From the NCBI GenBank assembly GCA_002482505.1, contig DLGD01000037.1, forward strand, positions 62,001-126,000: a stretch of DNA of 64,000 bases. The letters are read 5' to 3'. The notes under the pieces were generated by a model. It searched no databases. It was not told where the DNA came from and worked only from the letters and a program-made list of their open reading frames with translations. This stretch comes from Christensenella sp. UBA7703. Its GTDB lineage: Bacteria > Bacillota > Clostridia > Christensenellales > CAG-138. The first letter of the stretch is position 1. The number at the start of each line of letters is the position of its first letter. This document shows positions 42,572 through 51,006 of the stretch, piece by piece. The translations under genes were made by a program, and so were the position numbers.

Positions 42572-44308
42572 TTACTGCGCCGCGCGGGCGGTTGCAATTG
42601 CGTCGTTGACCATGGTCTCGAGGTTGGCCGCGCCGGCAGCTTCATATGCTGCGACGTATTCCGGCCATGCGGTTTCAACATCAAGCTGACCGCCGAGCAT
42701 CTGGGTCAGATACTGGTTGGTGATGTCCTGCAGCTTTGTGCGGATATCGGCAGCCTCGGAGGGCAGCACGATGAGACCGTAGTAAGCCGGGAGCTGGACA
42801 ACTGCCTTGTCGGTGTAGCCGGCGAGAACGCCCTTAGCATAGTCGACAAGCGCCTTGTCTTCGTCGGTCGCCCAGCTGTTGCTGTTGTCGATCGGCTTGG
42901 AGACAGCGGTCCACCAGTCGTTGTTGGTGAAGTCGACTTCATATTCCGTGCCGCTGAAGAGGTAGCTGAACCACACGTACTTGCAGCGTCCGTCGCCGTA
43001 GCCGTAGGGGGCGGTGGCAGAATTCCAGAAGTCCACGCCCTGCGCGTCGTTATAGACGTAGTTGTTCGTGTTGTGGAGCAGATCTTGGCCAGCTGCGCTT
43101 GCGAGGTATTCCACGAGGTCGAGCACGCGCTCCGGGTATGCGCAAGAGGTCGGGATGAAGTAATGCGCGCCAACCCAGGTGCCGGTGGTGTAGGTGTGGC
43201 CGTTGTTGCCTTCGTTTGTCAGGGCGACGCCGAGGGTCAGATCGCTCATCTGAGCGGAGGGATTGGCCGCTGCCCAGCACTCTTTGTAGAAGTCACGGAA
43301 CTGGCCCGGGTAACCAAAGCCGAAGTTCATGGCGCCGATCTTGCCGAGACCGAAATCAGCATATGCATCGTCGAAGTCGCTCTTCACGCCGATGCCGCTG
43401 TCGAGACCGCCGGACTTATAGAGCTCGGCCAGCTGCTTGACAACTTCCTTGGAAGCATCGCTCGTGGTTGCCAGCGTCCATTTTTCGCTGTCGGTGCCGA
43501 GGTCGCCGGAGAGGACAAAGCCGTTCCAAACATCGCCGTTCGGCGCGAGGATCGAGGTGCCCTGCGGGGCTGCGATGGTCTTGTCGATTTCGCTCCAGTT
43601 GGTGAGCTTGTCGTTGCGGGGCCACCAGCCGACATAGCCGCCCTGGCCAGCCGCGGAGGCATAGGTGAGGAACTCATCAACCGTCTGGGGAACCGCGCCG
43701 CCGTTGACGGCGTCGAGGATCGCCTGATTGTAAACGGAGATGCCGGCATAGGCGGGATCAGCAAACGCCGCGATCGAATAGATGGCGTAGGCTTTGTTCT
43801 CATCGCCGGTGTAGAGCTTGTTGTACATCTTGTACTCGTCGCTGTTCATGATTTTGCTCAGCGTCGGGTAACGATCCGGGGAAGCGTTCACGATGTCGGA
43901 GAGGTTGTAAACGAGGTCTTCGCTCACCCATTTGGTGATCTTGTCGGTCTCGCCCCAGGTGGGGAAAAGGTCCGGCGCGCCGCCCGTGTAGAGTTCGGTC
44001 TGCATACGATCGTCAAAGCCGTCCGTACCGGTGTCGTACTCAAGCGTCACGTTGATTGCGCTCTCGATTGCCTTTTTGATGGGGTCTGCGGCCATGCCGT
44101 CCACGTCGTCAATGCTATTGCCAAACTGGGCAAAGCGGACGTTAACGGTTTCGCGATCCGCATTGGTTTCCGCGGCGGGCGCGGTTGCTTCGGCTGCATC
44201 GGTTGCGGTTGCATCCGGCGCCGTGGTTTCTGCTGCGGGGGTAGCTTTGCAGGCCAACGCTGTGAAGGCCAGAACCGCCACCAGAAGCAGTGCCAAGAAC
44301 TTCTTCAT
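42572..44308 (-). CDS. Extracellular solute-binding lipoprotein (LplA/family 1 type)
   Basis: 578 residues. A signal peptide with ALAC (Cys about residue 20) is followed by an Ala/Thr/Glu/Pro linker (about 21-50) and a large two-domain family 1 binding protein with tryptophan-rich regions (NDKLTNWSEIDKT, GYVGWWPRN). Its size matches LplA/YtcQ-type proteins that bind oligosaccharides. With the two permeases upstream it forms a CUT1-type importer; no ATPase is encoded here, so a shared MsmX-like ATPase elsewhere is expected. AGGAGG precedes the ATG. It is preceded by a structured 207-base gap. Confidence 0.92.
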   Translation of the reverse strand: MKKFLALLLVAVLAFTALACKATPAAETTAPDATATDAAEATAPAAETNADRETVNVRFAQFGNSIDDVDGMAADPIKKAIESAINVTLEYDTGTDGFDDRMQTELYTGGAPDLFPTWGETDKITKWVSEDLVYNLSDIVNASPDRYPTLSKIMNSDEYKMYNKLYTGDENKAYAIYSIAAFADPAYAGISVYNQAILDAVNGGAVPQTVDEFLTYASAAGQGGYVGWWPRNDKLTNWSEIDKTIAAPQGTSILAPNGDVWNGFVLSGDLGTDSEKWTLATTSDASKEVVKQLAELYKSGGLDSGIGVKSDFDDAYADFGLGKIGAMNFGFGYPGQFRDFYKECWAAANPSAQMSDLTLGVALTNEGNNGHTYTTGTWVGAHYFIPTSCAYPERVLDLVEYLASAAGQDLLHNTNNYVYNDAQGVDFWNSATAPYGYGDGRCKYVWFSYLFSGTEYEVDFTNNDWWTAVSKPIDNSNSWATDEDKALVDYAKGVLAGYTDKAVVQLPAYYGLIVLPSEAADIRTKLQDITNQYLTQMLGGQLDVETAWPEYVAAYEAAGAANLETMVNDAIATARAAQ

Positions 44309-44334
44309 TTTGAATTCCTCCTGTTATTATCATT

Positions 44335-44457
44335 ATCACCGCATCTTTGCGGTAAAAATGTCTTTGGGTTTGCGGGTGTGTGTTTTAGGGAAACACACAC
44401 TGCTGTTCTCATGATCACCGCTCCGTTGCGGCAAAAACGTTCTTTGTTTGCACGTAT
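44335..44457 (-). repeat. Imperfect tandem repeat and hairpins in the permease/binding-protein gap
   Basis: Two related units of about 45 bases start with ATCACCGC (44335 and 44414, period 79) and share the order TTGCGG, AAAAA, TTCTTTG-like blocks. Between them is a perfect 10-base-pair hairpin (GTGTGTGTTT, 44376-44385, with AAACACACAC, 44391-44400), and GGCGGC/GCCGCC lies further left of the second permease. It may raise binding-protein mRNA stability. Confidence 0.5.
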
Positions 44458-44515
44458 CCCGGCATTTTCGGGAACACGAAGCCAGAGGGCGGCGAAGCCG
44501 CCGGTTTCTATTCTC

Positions 44516-45445
44516 TTATTCTTTGATCGCGCCGAGGGTGATTCCGCTGGTAAAATACGGTTGCAGGAACGGGTATACGATCATGATCGGCAGCATAGCA
44601 CAGATGATGGTTGCCATGCGAAGCGCCATCGGCGGCGGGAGTGTCAGTCCAATCGAAACCGCGCCGTTTCGCACCTGGTTCATCATCGACTGATCGACGA
44701 GCATACGCCGCAAAATCCAGACAAACGGTTGCAGGTTGGTCTTGTTGGAGATGAACATCATGTAGCTGTAGTAATCATTCCAGTTGATGACCGCGATGAA
44801 CAGCGCAACTGCGGCCAGCATGGAGCGAGAAATCGGCATGATGACCCGAAAGAAAACCCCGACCTCGGTACAGCCGTCGATCAACGCTGCCTCCTCCAAC
44901 TCCTTGGGAACCGAATAGGAGAAATAGTTACGCATGATGACGAAATAGACGATGTTGAGCCCGCTCGGCAATACCATGACCCAGAAGGTGCGCAGGATGC
45001 CGAGGCTTTTATAGAGCATGTATTGCGGAATCAATCCGCCGGTGAAGAAGAGCACGAACACGACGAGCGCGTTGATGAGCTTCATGCCTTTTACATGGCT
45101 CTTGCTGCAGGCATATGCCATCGTGGAGGTGATCAGCATGCTCAGCGAGGTTGCAAGAACGGTCTTTGCAACGGAGATCCACATGCTGTTGGTGAACGCT
45201 CTTGTGCTAAAGATCGCCTTGTAGTATTGCAGGTCGATCCCACCGAGCGGAAGGAGCATCAGCCCGCCTTTGACATATTCCTCATAGGGGGTAATCGAGC
45301 TGATGAGCACATACCACATCGGGTAGACGCAGAGCACCGCGAAGAGGACGCAGAAGGCGTATACGAAAACGTCGTAGAAGTTGAAACCGACTCTGCCGAG
45401 CATTGTTTGGCGGTAACCAGCGTGCTTTTGAAAATTGCGGCTCAT
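44516..45445 (-). CDS. Carbohydrate ABC transporter permease (LplC/YtcP-like)
   Basis: 309 residues with six membrane helices, a CUT1 permease. The cytoplasmic coupling motif is EEAALIDGCTEVGVFFRVIMP. The N-terminal VYPMWYVLISSITPYEEYVKGG and the C-terminus ending TSGITLGAIKE are typical of LplC-like subunits. It forms the channel with the LplB-like subunit encoded 15 bases upstream. Proteins of this class import oligosaccharides from pectin, xylan or host glycans in Clostridia and Bacillus. Confidence 0.94.
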   Translation of the reverse strand: MSRNFQKHAGYRQTMLGRVGFNFYDVFVYAFCVLFAVLCVYPMWYVLISSITPYEEYVKGGLMLLPLGGIDLQYYKAIFSTRAFTNSMWISVAKTVLATSLSMLITSTMAYACSKSHVKGMKLINALVVFVLFFTGGLIPQYMLYKSLGILRTFWVMVLPSGLNIVYFVIMRNYFSYSVPKELEEAALIDGCTEVGVFFRVIMPISRSMLAAVALFIAVINWNDYYSYMMFISNKTNLQPFVWILRRMLVDQSMMNQVRNGAVSIGLTLPPPMALRMATIICAMLPIMIVYPFLQPYFTSGITLGAIKE

Positions 45446-45460
45446 GATGCGCCTCCTTTC

Positions 45461-46468
45461 TTACAGAATGCCCTGTACGTCGAGTTTGCTGACAAATTTA
45501 TTGGCGACGAGCACCACGACAAGCCCCATTGCATTGAGCAGGAAGTTGGTCGCTGTGGACAGCTCAAAGTTTGTCCCGCTGCCACCGAGGCTGATGCGAT
45601 AGATATAAGTAGAGAGCACATCGCCTGTGGAGAGCACGTAGTTGTTGTAGAGGTTGTATACCTGATCGAAGTTGGAGACGAACAGTCCCGCGAGCTGCAG
45701 GATCAGCATGATCGCGATGGAGGGCATGATGCGCGGAATCGTGATGTGCAGCAGCATGTCCTTGCGGTTCGCGCCGTCGATTGCAGCGCTTTCGTAGAGT
45801 GTCGGGCTGATGCCCGCAAGCGCCGCGAGGTAGACAATCGTAGAGTACCCGGAGGTTTTGATGATGTTCGAGATCACGAGGATGCCGCGGAACAGCTCCG
45901 GCCGCTTGAGAAAGTCGATCGGCGTCCCGCCCAGCTTTGAGATGACTTGGTTGACCACGCCGCCGAGGTCTGCCGAGGAGGGATACTCCAAAAAGACCTG
46001 TACCAAACCCGCGAAGATGACCCATGAGAGGAAGTACGGCAGGTATACCGCGGTCTGTACGACACTCTTTACCTTCTTAAGGCGGATCTCGTTGATCATC
46101 AGCGCGAGGAACACGGAGAAGGTGAACCCGAACGCAAGGTTGTAGACGTTGATGATCAGCGTGTTTTTGAATGCGCGCACGAAGTTCGGGTCCGCAATCA
46201 TTTCCCGGAAATGATCAAGACCGACCCACGGGCTGCCAAGCACGCCGAGACGCGGAGAATAGTCTTTGAACGCGAGCGTGATGCCGTACATCGGTGCGTA
46301 TTCAAACACCAGCAGAAAACAAAGCCCCGGCAGAACCAGCATATAAAGAAACCAATATTTCTTTAGGTAGCGGTACATGCGGGTGAAGAATGAAGCGCGT
46401 AGAGGCATATCCTTTGCGCTTGCCCGGCGCTTGCCGTTTGCTCGTGCGGGCGAGCCGTTTCGGTCCAT
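45461..46468 (-). CDS. Sugar ABC transporter permease (LplB/YteP-like)
   Basis: 335 residues: a basic N-terminal tail, six membrane helices and the coupling motif YESAAIDGANRKDMLLHITIP. It is the first gene of a six-gene leftward operon (permease, permease, binding protein, O-acetylesterase, unknown hydrolase-like protein, sialidase-like protein). A strong promoter 160 bases upstream and a TATTAGTTA-type site in its leader link it to the LacI-type regulator encoded at 57709. Confidence 0.94.
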   Translation of the reverse strand: MDRNGSPARANGKRRASAKDMPLRASFFTRMYRYLKKYWFLYMLVLPGLCFLLVFEYAPMYGITLAFKDYSPRLGVLGSPWVGLDHFREMIADPNFVRAFKNTLIINVYNLAFGFTFSVFLALMINEIRLKKVKSVVQTAVYLPYFLSWVIFAGLVQVFLEYPSSADLGGVVNQVISKLGGTPIDFLKRPELFRGILVISNIIKTSGYSTIVYLAALAGISPTLYESAAIDGANRKDMLLHITIPRIMPSIAIMLILQLAGLFVSNFDQVYNLYNNYVLSTGDVLSTYIYRISLGGSGTNFELSTATNFLLNAMGLVVVLVANKFVSKLDVQGIL

Positions 46469-46493
46469 TCAGAGACCCCCTGTAATTATAGTA

Positions 46494-46508
46494 TATTAGT
46501 TAATATTA
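46494..46508. promoter_or_regulatory. Candidate LacI-type operator in the transporter leader
   Basis: TATTAGTTAATATTA, 26 bases upstream of the permease start and about 110 bases into its transcript. It shares TATTAGTTA with the sites at 46710 and 57476. Confidence 0.45.
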
Positions 46509-46624
46509 GTATCGTCGGTTTTGCATGGATTGTGCGGCTTGCTTGGCCGAATTCGTAGAAAGATCTGTGTTGCGAAGCGTTGCGGCGCGACACAATGCCG
46601 TTTTTCCGCCTCGTTTCTACACGC

Positions 46625-46653
46625 ATCATACTAAATAAAATCAACTAAGTCAA
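46625..46653 (-). promoter_or_regulatory. Promoter of the leftward transporter/hydrolase operon
   Basis: Minus strand TTGACT (46653-46648), 17-base spacer, TATGAT (46630-46625). It leaves an untranslated leader of about 150 bases. A TAGTTAACTA palindrome (46671-46680) lies just upstream of the -35. Confidence 0.65.
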
Positions 46654-46673
46654 TATTACTTCGAAAATAGTAG

Positions 46674-46701
46674 TTAACTAATTCATAATTTGTGTTAGAA
46701 T
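46674..46701 (+). promoter_or_regulatory. Promoter of the rightward enzyme operon
   Basis: TTAACT (46674-46679), 16-base spacer, TAGAAT (46696-46701). The -35 overlaps the TAGTTAACTA palindrome and the operator at 46710 follows the -10 by 8 bases. The 355-base divergent gap holds no gene. Confidence 0.5.
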
Positions 46702-46709
46702 AATAGCGG

Positions 46710-46724
46710 TATTAGTTACTAATA
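46710..46724. promoter_or_regulatory. Candidate operator (15-base palindrome)
   Basis: TATTAGT, T, ACTAATA: a perfect palindrome with one central base, at about +2 of the predicted rightward transcript. Related sites lie at 46494, 57476 and 57670. Confidence 0.6.
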
Positions 46725-46823
46725 AAAGCTAATATTAATTTGCGCAATCAAACGCGGTTGAAACCGCTCACACGAGAAAAAGCGAATTTAACAATCAATT
46801 CCTAAGAAAGTGGAACAAACAGC

Positions 46824-47969
46824 ATGACAAAAAACATCGGATTTATTGGATACGGCCTTCGCTCCCGCACGATGATGAAGGCGTTTGCCGCAATCGAGGC
46901 GGACATTCGCGTGCTTGCCATCACCGACCCGCGTGCGGAGCAGATCCGTGCGGAGACAGAAAACGACGCACGCTTTGCGCAGACCGTATTTGTAGAAAGT
47001 GCCGATGGGCTGCTCAAGCAAGACGGGCTGGACGGCGTTTTCGTCGGCACGCGCTGCTCCCTTCATTCGGGTTTTGCCGCAAAGGTGCTTGCCGGTGGCA
47101 TTCCGCTCTATCTGGAAAAACCCGTCTGCATCAACGAGGAGCAATATGCCGGCTTGAAAGCCGCTGCCGAAGGGAAGACCGACCGCGCGGTGGTCTCCTT
47201 CCCGCTGCGGGTCTCTCCGCTTGTGCGGGAGATGAAGCGCATTGTCGAGAGCGGGCTTCTCGGCAAGCTGACCATGGTGCAGGCGGTCAACAACGTGCCC
47301 TATGGCAGCGTGTATTATCACAGCTGGTATCGCGATCCGCAAGAGACGGGAGGTCTGTTTTTGCAAAAATCCACGCATGACGTGGACTATATCTCCTATC
47401 TCACGGGTGAAACACCGGTCGATGCCTTCGCGCGGACGACAAAATTGCATTATAAAGGAAACAAACCAGCGGGGCTCCATTGCCCGGACTGCGCGGAGTA
47501 CTTCACCTGCCGCGAATCGAGCTATGTGGTGAAACACATCTTAAAGGAAGAAGTCACAGGGGATGCCTGCTGCTTTGCGGTGGACACGGGCAACGAGGAC
47601 GGCGCAAGCGCAATCTTCACCCTACCCAGCGGCGCAATCGTCTCCTACAACCAGAATTTTGTCGTAAAAAAAGGCGCGGCGCGGCGCGGCTGCCGCCTCA
47701 TCGGCACCGACGCAAGCGTGGAGTTTGACTTTTATACGGGCGAGATTCGGGAGGATCGCTATGATCTGCCGCAGACGGTCATGCACACGTTCCAGAGCGG
47801 CGCACATTCGCACTTTGGCGGAGACGAAGCACTCGCGTTGGAGTTTATGGGGCTGATGAACGGCAAAAAGCCGGAGTCCGATCTGCTTGCGGGGCTCAAC
47901 AGCGCGGCGGTCTGCCTCGCCGCCAAACGCAGCAGCGAGAGCGGATTGCTGGAGCCGGTTTGCATTTGA
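46824..47969 (+). CDS. Gfo/Idh/MocA-family oxidoreductase 1
   Basis: 381 residues. The N-terminal NAD(P) Rossmann fold starts NIGFIGYGLRSRTM (Gly-x-Gly-x-x-x motif with Ala/Gly variation) and has the family signature LYLEKPVC near residue 96. The C-terminal substrate domain contains FLQKSTHDVDYISYL, where the His is the usual catalytic position, and an unusual cysteine cluster (HCPDCAEYFTCRES, about 217-230). Such enzymes oxidise or reduce sugars, sugar acids or inositols. It is first in a six-gene rightward operon, so it may initiate catabolism of the imported sugar. The ribosome site is weak. Confidence 0.88.
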   Translation: MTKNIGFIGYGLRSRTMMKAFAAIEADIRVLAITDPRAEQIRAETENDARFAQTVFVESADGLLKQDGLDGVFVGTRCSLHSGFAAKVLAGGIPLYLEKPVCINEEQYAGLKAAAEGKTDRAVVSFPLRVSPLVREMKRIVESGLLGKLTMVQAVNNVPYGSVYYHSWYRDPQETGGLFLQKSTHDVDYISYLTGETPVDAFARTTKLHYKGNKPAGLHCPDCAEYFTCRESSYVVKHILKEEVTGDACCFAVDTGNEDGASAIFTLPSGAIVSYNQNFVVKKGAARRGCRLIGTDASVEFDFYTGEIREDRYDLPQTVMHTFQSGAHSHFGGDEALALEFMGLMNGKKPESDLLAGLNSAAVCLAAKRSSESGLLEPVCI

Positions 47970-48027
47970 AATGCGGCAAGATTTGGAAAAAGAGAAACCA
48001 GGTAAGAGCAGAAACGGGGCAAACGCA

Positions 48028-49545
48028 ATGATGCAGGCACAACGAACGATCTATCTGCCCGCAACCGAGGGCACAATTCTCACCTTCGACGTGGGAACCA
48101 GCGCGCTCAAAGCCGCGCTGTTCACGCCGGAGCTGGAGCTGGTTGCCCTTGCTTCCGTCGCGTATCAGGCGAGAACCGACCAATCGCTCGTCGAGATGGA
48201 ACCCGGGGATTACCTCGCCGCGATGAAGGAATGTGTTGCCGCGCTCGGCATGCCGCGAAAGCTGCTTGCCATCGGCATCACCACGCAAGGCGAGACGCTG
48301 ATTCCCGTCGGCAAGGCGGGCGAGCCGCTCCGTCGCGCGATCGTCTGGCTGGATGCGCGCGCCCTACGGCAGGCTGAGGAACTTTCGCACACGCTGGATG
48401 CAGACGTGTTTTATCAAACCACGGGGATGCCGGAGATCAACGGCGCGCTTCCGCTAGCAAAGGCGATGTGGCTCAGACAAAATGAGCCGGATGTATTGGA
48501 ATGCACGCACAAGCTCTTACTGCTGGAAGATTATATTCGCCTGTTTTTGACGGGTGTGAGCGCGACGCATGCAAGCCTCGCCACCAGCACGGGTTGGTTT
48601 GATATCCGCACGGGCGACTATTGGCAGGCAGCGCTGGATGCCGCCGGGCTTTCGCGTGCGCTGCTGCCGGAGGTTTTGCCGTGTGGCGCGCCTGCGGGAA
48701 CGCTCGGCACGCAAGCCGCGCGCTATCTCGGGCTTCGCGCGGGGGTGCCTGTTTTCACGGGAGCGATGGATCAAACAGCCGCCGTACTCGCGCTTTGCAC
48801 GCGGGAAAACGCGGCGGTGGAGACCCTCGGTACCGCGCATGTGGTCGCGGCGGCGACCAGTAAGCCGGTGTTCGATCTGGTGCGGCGGGTGACGATCTAT
48901 CGCCACGCGCTGGAGGGGCAGTTTGTATGCCTGCCAATCGGCAACACGGGCGGAATGGCGCTGACGTGGTTTTTGCGTGAATTTGGCATGCGCGGGGAGG
49001 ACTACGCCGCGCTCGACCGACTTGCTCAGGAGGCGGCGCCCGCCTGCAACGGCGTGACATTTTTGCCGTATCTATGCGGCTGCGTGAATCCTGAACCGAT
49101 CCATAATGCGCGCGCGGGGTTCTTTGGCGCGGGGCTAAGCAGCACGCGGGCTGAGTTTGCGCGTGCGCTGCTGGAATCCGTGGGCTATGAACTGCGGCTG
49201 TTTTTAGAGCTGCTGCGGGAGCAGGGCTGTGAGGCTACGACCGTCTGCGCCATCGGCGGCGGGGCAAAGAGCGCGCTCTGGACGCAGATGCGCGCGGACA
49301 TCACGGGGCGAGAGTTGATCGTGCCCGCCGTGACGGAGGCAGCCTCTGTCGGAGCCGCGCTGCTTGCCGCCTGGGGTGCGGGGCTTGTGCCGCGCGGGGA
49401 ATATCCGGCCGCGCTTTCGCGCACACGCGCGGTCTTGCAGCCCAACCCGGACACGACGGCTGCCTATGCAGGCGGCTATCGGCGATTTACTGTGCTGTTT
49501 GAGGCGCTCAAGAGTGTGTATGACAAGGAGGAATGTTCTGTATGA
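48028..49545 (+). CDS. FGGY-family carbohydrate kinase 2
   Basis: About 505 residues from the ATG at 48028 (ACGGGG upstream); an ATG at 47971 directly after the previous stop is the alternative. N-terminal phosphate motif LTFDVGTSALKAALF, catalytic Asp in GAMDQTAAV, and C-terminal ATP motifs ETLGTAHVVA and CAIGGGAKSALW. It phosphorylates a ketose or polyol, but subfamily motifs do not point clearly to xylulose, ribulose, fuculose or glycerol. Its stop overlaps the start of the next gene (ATGA), an isomerase-like protein, which suggests that the kinase acts on the isomerase product. Confidence 0.88.
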   Translation: MMQAQRTIYLPATEGTILTFDVGTSALKAALFTPELELVALASVAYQARTDQSLVEMEPGDYLAAMKECVAALGMPRKLLAIGITTQGETLIPVGKAGEPLRRAIVWLDARALRQAEELSHTLDADVFYQTTGMPEINGALPLAKAMWLRQNEPDVLECTHKLLLLEDYIRLFLTGVSATHASLATSTGWFDIRTGDYWQAALDAAGLSRALLPEVLPCGAPAGTLGTQAARYLGLRAGVPVFTGAMDQTAAVLALCTRENAAVETLGTAHVVAAATSKPVFDLVRRVTIYRHALEGQFVCLPIGNTGGMALTWFLREFGMRGEDYAALDRLAQEAAPACNGVTFLPYLCGCVNPEPIHNARAGFFGAGLSSTRAEFARALLESVGYELRLFLELLREQGCEATTVCAIGGGAKSALWTQMRADITGRELIVPAVTEAASVGAALLAAWGAGLVPRGEYPAALSRTRAVLQPNPDTTAAYAGGYRRFTVLFEALKSVYDKEECSV

Positions 49546-50954
49546 GTCCGACAAACGATTCGAAACAACCGTTGCCAAAGATCGGCGTGCTTGCGCTGAT
49601 GCTGGAGGCGTATGAGCCGATCTTTCCGGGCATCATCGCGCGGCAGACGGACTATGTGCAAAAGGTTTTAGCCGATCTTGCGGGCACGGCGGCGTTTCGC
49701 TTTGACAGGCTTGCGCTCAATCGCGCGGACATCGAGCGAATGACGGCCGAATACAACCGCGAAGGTTTGGACGGCATCCTGATTTTGCTTTGCAGCTATT
49801 CGCAGGGGCAATATCTCGTCCGCGCGATGCAGGAAAACCACCTGCCGCTCGCGCTCGCGCTCATCCAGCCGGATGAGACGGTCGGGGACGATTTCGAGGA
49901 GCTGGAACTCACGGTCAATCAGGGCATCCATGGTTCGCAGGACAACGCAAACGCGCTGCTGCGCGCGGGCATTCCCTGCGCCTACTATGCGGGCAGCCGG
50001 AAGGACGGCAAGCTTGCCGCGTTTATCGCGGACTTCGGCGCGGCGGCGCAGACCGTCCGGCGGATGAAGACGATGCGTATCGGCATCATCGGCAAGCTCG
50101 CGGGCATGGGAGACGTGGTCACGGACGACATGGCGTTTTTCCGCAAGCTGGGGCCTGAGTTCATCTATGATTCAATTGGAAGCGTAACGCGCTTTGTCGA
50201 GCAGGTTTCGCAGGACGCGGTTGCCGAGCGGGTCGCGCTGGAGCGGGAAATCTTCGAGATCGACCCGAACATGCCGCCGGAGCGTCACGCCTACGCGGTG
50301 CGGCTCTATCTGGGGCTCAAAGAGTATGTGGAGAGCAACGGTTACGCGGGCTACACCGCGCACTTTGAGGAGTTCGGCGCGGACGGGCGATATGACCAGT
50401 TGCCGCTACTTGCGGCGAGTAACCTGCTTGCAGAAGGCTATGGCTACGCGGCGGAGGGCGACGCAAGCTGCGCCGCGATGGTCGCCAGCATGCATACGCT
50501 CTGCGGAATGGCGAATTTTTCCGAGATGTACATGATGGACCTGAAGCGAGACGCGATCTTGCTCTGCCACGCGGGCGAGGGAAACTGGAAAACCTGCCGC
50601 AAGGATTGCAAACCGTTTTTGATGGATCGCGTGTTCAACGAAGGAGGACTTAGCAACCCACCGACGCCGATCTTTGCGCCGGACGCGGGACGGGCGAGCC
50701 TGATCAGCATCGTGCACCTCGGCGGCGAGCGCTTCCACCTCGTATGTGCACACGGTACGCTGCCGGAGCAGCCCAAGCTCAAGAAAATCGACATGCCGTA
50801 TATCTTCTTTCAACCGGATTCCGGCGCGGCTTTGCTGGCGCAACGCTGGCTGGAGGCGGGAGGCACGCACCATGAGACGGTGGTCTATGGCGACTATCGC
50901 GCGCGCATCCGGCTCTTTGCGCAGCTATTGAATCTGGAGTATGTCGAGCTGTAA
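49542..50954 (+). CDS. L-fucose/L-arabinose isomerase-like protein
   Basis: 470 residues from the ATG at 49542, which overlaps the kinase stop and has AAGGAGG 11 bases upstream. It has the AraA/FucI-type layout: N-terminal Rossmann domain (PKIGVLALMLEAYEPIFPG, GLDGILILLCSYSQ), a middle domain (IGIIGKLAGMGDVV) and a C-terminal barrel with GYGYAAEGDASCAAM, equivalent to the GEGD metal-site segment of AraA, and HETVVYGDY near the end. It is clearly distinct from the AraA at 10981. It likely interconverts an aldose and ketose, here as the step before the coupled FGGY kinase. The specific sugar is not known. Confidence 0.82.
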   Translation: MSPTNDSKQPLPKIGVLALMLEAYEPIFPGIIARQTDYVQKVLADLAGTAAFRFDRLALNRADIERMTAEYNREGLDGILILLCSYSQGQYLVRAMQENHLPLALALIQPDETVGDDFEELELTVNQGIHGSQDNANALLRAGIPCAYYAGSRKDGKLAAFIADFGAAAQTVRRMKTMRIGIIGKLAGMGDVVTDDMAFFRKLGPEFIYDSIGSVTRFVEQVSQDAVAERVALEREIFEIDPNMPPERHAYAVRLYLGLKEYVESNGYAGYTAHFEEFGADGRYDQLPLLAASNLLAEGYGYAAEGDASCAAMVASMHTLCGMANFSEMYMMDLKRDAILLCHAGEGNWKTCRKDCKPFLMDRVFNEGGLSNPPTPIFAPDAGRASLISIVHLGGERFHLVCAHGTLPEQPKLKKIDMPYIFFQPDSGAALLAQRWLEAGGTHHETVVYGDYRARIRLFAQLLNLEYVEL

Positions 50955-51006
50955 CGAAAACCGCTTGCGCGTTAGCGTGAGTTTGATCATCGGGAGGAAA
51001 TCAACC

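Noticed and set aside
43073..45940. A 955-codon open frame on the plus strand
   Set aside because: It lies antisense to the binding-protein and permease genes, its translation is low-complexity Arg/His/Val/Glu-rich without any domain, and it has no ribosome site. It is a shadow of GC-rich coding DNA.
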